A stretch of DNA of 44,140 bases, taken from contig JAPSKH010000007.1 in assembly GCA_031177765.1 (NCBI GenBank), forward strand, positions 44,557 to 88,696. The letters are read 5' to 3'. Below, in pieces: positions 40,187 through 44,140 of this stretch (the first letter of the stretch is position 1; each line of letters opens with the position of its first letter). The notes beneath the pieces were generated by a model. It was given only the letters and a program-made list of their open reading frames with translations. It was not told the origin of the DNA and searched no databases. The stretch comes from Microbacterium sp. (lineage in GTDB: Bacteria > Actinomycetota > Actinomycetes > Actinomycetales > Microbacteriaceae). A program made the translations under genes and the position numbers.

Positions 40187-40262
40187 GTCGGCTCCTTTCG
40201 CGGGTTCTCCACGGTACGCGGAATCGAAGAGTGCCGGGTGGGTCGAGGAAAGGTCAACCTGC

Positions 40263-40292
40263 TTGGCCGCGCCGGTGCGATCCTGGTACGGT
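40263..40292 (+). promoter_or_regulatory. Promoter of the NSS symporter operon
   Basis: TTGGCC (40263-40268), 18-nt spacer, TACGGT (40287-40292). Transcription would begin near 40299, about 30 nt before the GTG; GAAGGG lies in that leader as ribosome site. Confidence 0.45.
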
Positions 40293-40328
40293 CCGGTGGC
40301 GAAGACGCTCTGGTGAAGGGACGATGAC

Positions 40329-41933
40329 GTGACGGCACCGCAGAACCCCGCCCGGCGCGCGACGGGCGACCGGCCACGCGAGCAGTGGACGGGCCAGATC
40401 GGTTTCATCCTCTCCGCGATCGGCTCCGCGGTGGGCCTCGGCAACATCTGGCGCTTCCCCGGCGTCGCCTACGAGAACGGCGGAGGGGCCTTCCTCATCC
40501 CGTATCTCGTGGCGCTGCTGACGGCAGGCATCCCCATCCTGTTCCTCGACTACGCGCTGGGCCACCGCTTCCGCGGCGCCGCGCCGACCGCGTTCCGCCG
40601 CGTCGGCCGGGCGCTCGGGCGATGGACGGAGTCGCTCGGGTGGTTCCAGGTCGCGATCGCGTTCGTGATCGGCCTCTACTACACGGCCGTCATCGCATGG
40701 GCGCTGAGCTACTTCGTGTTCTCGTTCGACCTGCGCTGGGGTGACGACCCGGCGGCGTTCCTCATCGGCGAGTACCTGCAGACCGGCGATCCCGGCATCA
40801 GCTTCGAGTTCGTCCCCGGCGTGCTGATCCCGCTCGCGCTCGTGTGGATCGCGACCATCGCGGTGCTCGCGGCGGGCGTCGCCAAGGGACTGCAGCGCGT
40901 GAACGTCATCTTCCTGCCGCTCCTGGTGATCGCGTTCGCGATCCTGGTGGTGCGGGCCCTGTTCCTCGACGGCGCGGCGGCCGGCCTCGACGCGCTGTTC
41001 ACGCCCAACTGGGCGGCGCTGGCGGATCCGAACGTGTGGATCGCCGCGTACAGTCAGATCTTCTTCTCGCTGTCGATCGCCTTCGGCATCATGATCACGT
41101 ACGCCTCGTACCGCAGGCGCCGCGCCAACCTCACGGCGCCCGGGCTCGTCGTCGCCTTCGCGAACTCGTCGTTCGAGATCCTCGCAGGCATCGGCGTGTT
41201 CGCCACGCTGGGGTTCTTCGCCTTCCAGCAGGGCATCGAGGTGTCGGAGCTCGAGGGTCTCACCGGCGTCGGGCTGTCGTTCATCACCTTCCCGGCGATC
41301 GTCTCGCAGATGCCCGGCGGACCGCTGTTCGGATGCCTCTTCTTCGGATCGCTGGCACTCGCGGGCTTCACGTCGCTGATCTCGGTGTTGCAGGTCGTGT
41401 CCGCGGCGGTGCAGGAGAAGCTCGCGGTGTCGCGGCGGACCGCGGCGCTGAGCGTGGGGATCATCTCCGCAGTCCTGTCCATCCTGCTGTTCTCCACCAC
41501 GACGGGCCTGCTCGCCCTCGACGTCACCGATCAGTGGGCCAACAACATCGGCATCGTGGCATCCGCCGTGGTCACGACGATCCTCGTGATCTGGGTGCTG
41601 CGTCGCGGTCCCGAGCTGCGGGCCCACCTCAACGCGGTGTCCACCTTCAAGGTGGGAGGCATCTGGATCGCGCTGGTGGGGGTGCTGTCGCCCATCGTGC
41701 TGGGTTACATGCTGATCCAGCGCATCGTGACGCTCATCGTCGACGGCTACGCCGACATGCCGGGCTGGTACCTGCTCCTGTTCGGATGGGGCACGATCGC
41801 GGTCATCCTGGTGATCACGGTCGTCATGACGGTCCTGCCCTGGCGCGAGTCGCCGGATCGCTTCACACCATGGCCGGAGTACCGGGCGCCCGACCGAACG
41901 CCCACCCAAGGTGAGAGAGGAGCGTCGTCATGA
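40329..41933 (+). CDS. Sodium-dependent NSS-family symporter (methionine/alanine type)
   Basis: Na+-coupled amino-acid importer of the neurotransmitter:sodium symporter family, LeuT fold, 534 residues, about 12 membrane helices. The sodium/substrate site in helix 1 reads GSAVGLGNIWRFPGVAYENGGG, followed by AFLIPYL; helix 6-8 motifs include FFSLSIAFGIMITYASY and SFITFPAIV. The assignment to the methionine/alanine (MetP) branch is supported by the overlapping 55-aa gene downstream, which matches the MetS small subunit. GTG 40329 has GAAGGG upstream. The closest characterised relative is MetPS of Corynebacterium (family knowledge). Confidence 0.93.
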   Translation: MTAPQNPARRATGDRPREQWTGQIGFILSAIGSAVGLGNIWRFPGVAYENGGGAFLIPYLVALLTAGIPILFLDYALGHRFRGAAPTAFRRVGRALGRWTESLGWFQVAIAFVIGLYYTAVIAWALSYFVFSFDLRWGDDPAAFLIGEYLQTGDPGISFEFVPGVLIPLALVWIATIAVLAAGVAKGLQRVNVIFLPLLVIAFAILVVRALFLDGAAAGLDALFTPNWAALADPNVWIAAYSQIFFSLSIAFGIMITYASYRRRRANLTAPGLVVAFANSSFEILAGIGVFATLGFFAFQQGIEVSELEGLTGVGLSFITFPAIVSQMPGGPLFGCLFFGSLALAGFTSLISVLQVVSAAVQEKLAVSRRTAALSVGIISAVLSILLFSTTTGLLALDVTDQWANNIGIVASAVVTTILVIWVLRRGPELRAHLNAVSTFKVGGIWIALVGVLSPIVLGYMLIQRIVTLIVDGYADMPGWYLLLFGWGTIAVILVITVVMTVLPWRESPDRFTPWPEYRAPDRTPTQGERGASS

Positions 41934-42097
41934 CACCGCTCGCCATCACGTTCCTCATCCTGGCGATCGTCATCGTGTGGGGCGGCCTCGTGGCCAGCGC
42001 CGTCTTCCTGCGGCGGCACCCCGAGGTCGCCGACTACCCGGGCGGCGGCGTCGACGACCACCGTGAGGACGTCGCTCCGCTCGAGCGCGACACCTGA
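41930..42097 (+). CDS. MetS-like small subunit of NSS methionine/alanine importer
   Basis: A 55-residue protein with one membrane helix (ITFLILAIVIVWGGLVASAVFL) and a short polar C-terminal tail with HPEVADYPGGG. This is the pattern of the methionine/alanine import family NSS small subunit. Its ATG overlaps the symporter stop (ATGA), so the two are translated together. It is too short to be found by an ORF length cutoff of 60. Confidence 0.88.
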   Translation: MTPLAITFLILAIVIVWGGLVASAVFLRRHPEVADYPGGGVDDHREDVAPLERDT

Positions 42098-42119
42098 AGC
42101 CGGTAAGGCGGGCGTTCCG

Positions 42120-42899
42120 TCAGTTGAGGTTCCGGGTGCTGCCGGGGATCGCGCCGTCGCGATAGAGCTCGGCTGCCACATCCTGCAGCGCGGTGAGCGC
42201 CACCCGCTGCGTGGCCGGTCCATACGAGATGCGGGCGACGCCGAGCGACTCGTACTCGGACGCGGTGAGCGCGCCCGGCAGCCCGATGACGCTGATCCTG
42301 CGCTCGCCGATGCCTTCGACCAGCCGTCGTGTGGTGTCGGCGTCCAGGATGCCGGGAACGAAGACGAGGTCGGCGCCCGCGTCGAGATAGGCGCGACCCC
42401 GCTCGATGGCGTCGGCGACGGATGCCTCGACCGGGCGGTCGCCGGCTCGCAGGAAGGCATCCGTGCGGGCGTTGAGGACGAACGGCACGCCCTCCGCTTC
42501 TCCGGCGGCCACAACGGCCTCGACGACGGCGACCGCTTCATCGAGGGGCCGAAGCCGGTCCTCGATGTTCCCGCCGATCGCGCCCTTCGCGATCGCGCGG
42601 CGGACGGTGTCGCCGGCGTCGCCGAATCCGGCGTCCAGATCCGCCGTGACCGGCAGGTCGCCCACCGCCTCGACGATGCGCCCCACCATGTCGAGCATGA
42701 GATCCCGCGGAATCTTCTCGCCATCGGCGTATCCGAACGTCGCCGCGATCGAATGACCGGCAGTGGCGATGGCGCGGGTTTCGGGCAGCGCAGCCACTGT
42801 CGTCGCCGAGACGACGTCCCACACGTTCACCACCCGCAGGATCTCGGGCGCGGCGTGCAGCTGCGCGAGCGTCTGAGCCTTGGCCACCTGGTTCGTCAT
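42120..42899 (-). CDS. Isocitrate lyase/PEP mutase superfamily protein
   Basis: TIM-barrel C-C bond lyase-like protein of 259 residues. It begins LAQLHAAPEILRVVNVWDVVSA, has the metal-binding VTADLDAGFGD, the loop AIGGNIEDRL (equivalent to GxNLED) and FVLNARTDAFLRAGDR. The KKCGH-type catalytic motif of true isocitrate lyase is absent, so it is one of the many lyases or hydrolases of this superfamily with unknown substrate; oxaloacetate, methylisocitrate or phosphonopyruvate-like compounds are possible. Leaderless: TAGCGT at 42911-42906, 6 nt, ATG 42899. Convergent with the MetPS genes. Confidence 0.9.
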   Translation of the reverse strand: MTNQVAKAQTLAQLHAAPEILRVVNVWDVVSATTVAALPETRAIATAGHSIAATFGYADGEKIPRDLMLDMVGRIVEAVGDLPVTADLDAGFGDAGDTVRRAIAKGAIGGNIEDRLRPLDEAVAVVEAVVAAGEAEGVPFVLNARTDAFLRAGDRPVEASVADAIERGRAYLDAGADLVFVPGILDADTTRRLVEGIGERRISVIGLPGALTASEYESLGVARISYGPATQRVALTALQDVAAELYRDGAIPGSTRNLN

Positions 42900-42905
42900 G
42901 GATCC

Positions 42906-42911
42906 ACGCTA
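42906..42911 (-). promoter_or_regulatory. -10 box for the leaderless ICL/PEP-mutase-like gene
   Basis: TAGCGT on the minus strand at 42911-42906, 6 nt before the ATG at 42899; no ribosome site. Confidence 0.55.
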
Positions 42912-42944
42912 GCGGGACCGACGGCGACGCCTGCCCCGCGACGC

Positions 42945-43376
42945 TCAGCCGATGCGGCCGTCGAGATACCACCAGCGCCCGCTCTGGCGGACGAACCGGC
43001 TCCGTTCGTGCAGCACGCCGTCACGCTTGCCCTCGCGCCAATGCGCCTGGAACTCCACGACGCCGCGGGTGTCGTCCTCGCCGCCGGCATCCGTCGCCAC
43101 GATGTGCAGTCCCGTCCACCGCTGCGCGGGGTCGAGCTCGATCGCCGCGGGGCGGGTGCCGGGATGCCACGTCTCGCGCAGATGCCGTTCGTCCCCCACC
43201 ACGAACGCGGTGTAGCGCGACCGCATCAGCCGCTCGGCCGTGGGGGCGCTCGCTCCGCGCAGCAGGGGCTCACAGCAGGCCCCGAAGCGATCGCCGCTGC
43301 CGCAGGCGCAGGGGTCGCCTGCGCGCAGCACAGGGAACCGCCCTCGCGGGCGAGATGCGGCCGCTCCGAAGGACAC
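42945..43376 (-). CDS. SEC-C motif protein, UPF0225/YchJ family
   Basis: A 143-residue protein of the YchJ type. The N-terminal SEC-C zinc motif reads DPCACGSGDRFGACCEPLL; then TAERLMRSRYTAFVVGDERHLRETWHPGTRP, a conserved NTF2-like segment, and HERSRFVRQSGRWWYLDG at the end. Function is unknown in this family; the metal motif resembles that at the end of SecA. GTG 43376 has GGGAGG with a 5-nt spacer and lies one nt after the TraR-like gene stop, so the two form an operon. The frame extending to 43589 is a shadow of that gene. Confidence 0.92.
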   Translation of the reverse strand: MSFGAAASRPRGRFPVLRAGDPCACGSGDRFGACCEPLLRGASAPTAERLMRSRYTAFVVGDERHLRETWHPGTRPAAIELDPAQRWTGLHIVATDAGGEDDTRGVVEFQAHWREGKRDGVLHERSRFVRQSGRWWYLDGRIG

Positions 43377-43377
43377 G

Positions 43378-43743
43378 TCAGCCTCCCGCTCTCTCGGCGC
43401 ATGCGACGCACCTCGTCGCGAACGGCCGGACACGGAGTCGCTCGACGGGGATGCTGCGACCGCAGTCGGCGCAGATCCCGTAGGTTCCGGCCTCCCAACG
43501 GCGCAGCGCGTCGTCGATCTCGCCCAGCTCGCGACGAGCGGCGTCGGCCACACCGGCGGCGTGCGCCCACTCGCCCGAAAGGGTCGCACCCTCGGGATCG
43601 TGCTCGTCGTCGGCGACGTCGACCGCCCGGTCCTGTCGAAGCCGTGCCATGGCCGCGTCGATGCCTTCCAGTCGTGCGCGGGCCGCGTCGGCCAGATCGT
43701 CCAGCAGCGCGCGCAGCTCGGGACGAGGAACGGAGGACGTCAT
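43378..43743 (-). CDS. TraR/DksA-type zinc finger protein
   Basis: A 121-residue protein with an N-terminal helical hairpin (LRALLDDLADAARARLEGIDAAMARL, then DAARRELGEIDDALRRWEAGTYG) and a C4 zinc finger: CADCG and CVAC (IPVERLRVRPFATRC between them), matching the DksA/TraR C-terminal signature. It lacks the DksA DxxDxA acidic tip in recognisable form, so it should not be called DksA. It probably affects transcription or binds RNA polymerase. Leaderless start: TAGCCT, 6 nt, ATG 43743. Followed by the SEC-C gene. Confidence 0.92.
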   Translation of the reverse strand: MTSSVPRPELRALLDDLADAARARLEGIDAAMARLRQDRAVDVADDEHDPEGATLSGEWAHAAGVADAARRELGEIDDALRRWEAGTYGICADCGRSIPVERLRVRPFATRCVACAERAGG

Positions 43744-43749
43744 CCTCCG

Positions 43750-43755
43750 AGGCTA
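43750..43755 (-). promoter_or_regulatory. -10 box for the leaderless TraR/DksA-like gene
   Basis: TAGCCT on the minus strand at 43755-43750, then 6 nt, then the ATG at 43743. Confidence 0.55.
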
Positions 43756-43809
43756 CGTCCGGTTGGCCGACGGGCGCCGCCCGGCTGACGTGGACAGCAT
43801 TCGCAGTGT

Positions 43810-44010
43810 GGGCACCGCAATCTCACAGGTGGCGGTGGGATCCTGAAGGCATCGCGGCAAGCGGCCCCCACCGAACCCCGCGATCCCCCCGCCACGGCAT
43901 CGAGTCGGACGGGACTGCTCTCGTGCCGTTTCCCCCGGCGACACGAGGGGCGGTCTCATCGAACCGCCCAGAGCCGGCGATCACGGCCCCCGCGCGATCG
44001 CCGGCTTCTT
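43810..44010 (+). ncRNA. Candidate structured RNA, C-rich loops (unidentified, 6C-like in style)
   Basis: Five successive perfect or near-perfect hairpins read on the plus strand: CACCGC/GCGGTG (43813-43837), ATCGCGG/CCGCGAT with CCCCC in its loop (43851-43884), ACGGCA-CGAG/CTCG-TGCCGT with inner AGTC/GACT (43894-43929), GGGCGGT/ACCGCCC (43948-43969), and a terminator hairpin (43972-44006). A run of six C lies between the second and third hairpin and CCCCC after the third. No ORF explains it. The actinobacterial 6C RNA is defined by hairpins with C-rich loops, so it is one possible identity, but I cannot confirm it from sequence alone. Confidence 0.55.
43972..44006 (+). terminator. Rho-independent terminator of the structured RNA candidate
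   Basis: A perfect 11-bp stem (43972-43982 with 43996-44006) and a 13-nt loop, followed by TCTTCTGTCTC. Only the plus-strand direction has a T-rich tail, and no plus-strand protein gene precedes it, so it must end an RNA transcript. Confidence 0.7.
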
Positions 44011-44060
44011 CTGTCTCATCCGGGTTGTGGATAACTCTCCGCGGTCACCCAGCCCGCCGG

Positions 44061-44066
44061 TAGCGT
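44061..44066 (+). promoter_or_regulatory. -10 box for the right-edge lipoprotein gene
   Basis: TAGCGT, then 6 nt and the GTG at 44073, so the gene is probably leaderless. Confidence 0.55.
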
Positions 44067-44072
44067 GGGGCC

Positions 44073-44140
44073 GTGGGACTGCGGAGGGTGTCGGCGCTCG
44101 TGGCGGCCGGGCTCGTCCTCGGAGCGCTGACCGGATGCAC
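44073..44140 (+). CDS. Lipoprotein gene, N-terminal fragment (cut by window edge)
   Basis: The first 22 codons are visible: MGLRRVSALVAAGLVLGALTGC, a short basic n-region, hydrophobic core and a lipobox LTGC at residues 19-22, typical of a lipoprotein signal peptide. The rest is outside the window, so function is unknown. The GTG start is leaderless with TAGCGT 6 nt upstream. Confidence 0.7.
   Translation, partial: MGLRRVSALVAAGLVLGALTGC

Larger units (their letters stand above)
43744..44072. other. 329-nt region without protein gene: structured RNA candidate plus lipoprotein promoter
   Basis: No convincing ORF on either strand. It contains a series of hairpins and a terminator (described separately) and then the promoter of the right-edge lipoprotein gene, including a sequence matching a DnaA box in the reverse orientation (44025-44034). 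Confidence 0.7.

Noticed and set aside
43753..43959. 68-codon frame on the minus strand in the 43.7-44.0 kb region.
   Set aside because: It has no ribosome site or recognisable motif and runs through the hairpin series, which is better explained as an RNA gene.

Overview
The window looks like chromosomal DNA of a high-GC Gram-positive actinobacterium, most likely a member of the Microbacteriaceae close to Microbacterium. The support is indirect but consistent: very GC-rich third codon positions, many GTG starts, the actinobacterial markers RbpA, WhiA, OpcA and the Pgi/Zwf/OpcA/Pgl arrangement, an actinobacterial-type ileS T-box leader, and many promoters of the form TANNNT placed exactly 6 nt before the start codon (leaderless mRNAs). 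No phage, transposase, CRISPR array, rRNA or tRNA is visible. Species assignment is inference.

Left part (1-19,100). The 5' end of ileS runs off the left edge under a T-box riboswitch. A divergent MHS-type transporter, ctaB (heme O synthase) and then a compact sugar-phosphate operon follow: tkt-tal-pgi-zwf-opcA-pgl, closed by a strong hairpin terminator. That terminator is shared with a convergent operon that reads gap-pgk-tpiA-secG-rbpA. Oxidative pentose phosphate pathway and triose glycolysis therefore sit back to back, followed by sodA, a PhzF-family enzyme, and the start of the uvrA-uvrC-rapZ-whiA operon.

Middle part (19,100-37,900). uvrC, uvrA, a secreted 5'-nucleotidase, an OhrR-like MarR regulator with a divergent 83-aa Cys/His protein and a perfect operator palindrome between them, uvrB, and coaE. 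Between coaE and rpsA lies an accessory block: an OmpR-family response regulator, a membrane protein with a degenerate GGDEF-like domain, a PAS histidine kinase, and a GIY-YIG protein with two Cys clusters. Two paralogous Gly-rich membrane proteins bracket part of this block and share not only sequence but also promoter/RBS layout.

Right part (37,900-44,140). A FUSC-like exporter, a DUF503 protein, an NAD(P)-binding protein, a methionine/alanine-type NSS symporter with its 55-aa MetS-like small subunit, an ICL/PEP-mutase family protein, a SEC-C/UPF0225 protein, a TraR/DksA-type zinc finger protein, a roughly 200-nt stretch of successive hairpins ending in a terminator (candidate structured RNA), and the start of a lipoprotein gene cut by the right edge.

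The most interesting items for follow-up are the candidate structured RNA at 43,810-44,010, the paralog pair with the two-component/degenerate-GGDEF block, the OhrR/83-aa module, and the uniform leaderless promoter geometry that covers both uvrA and uvrB.
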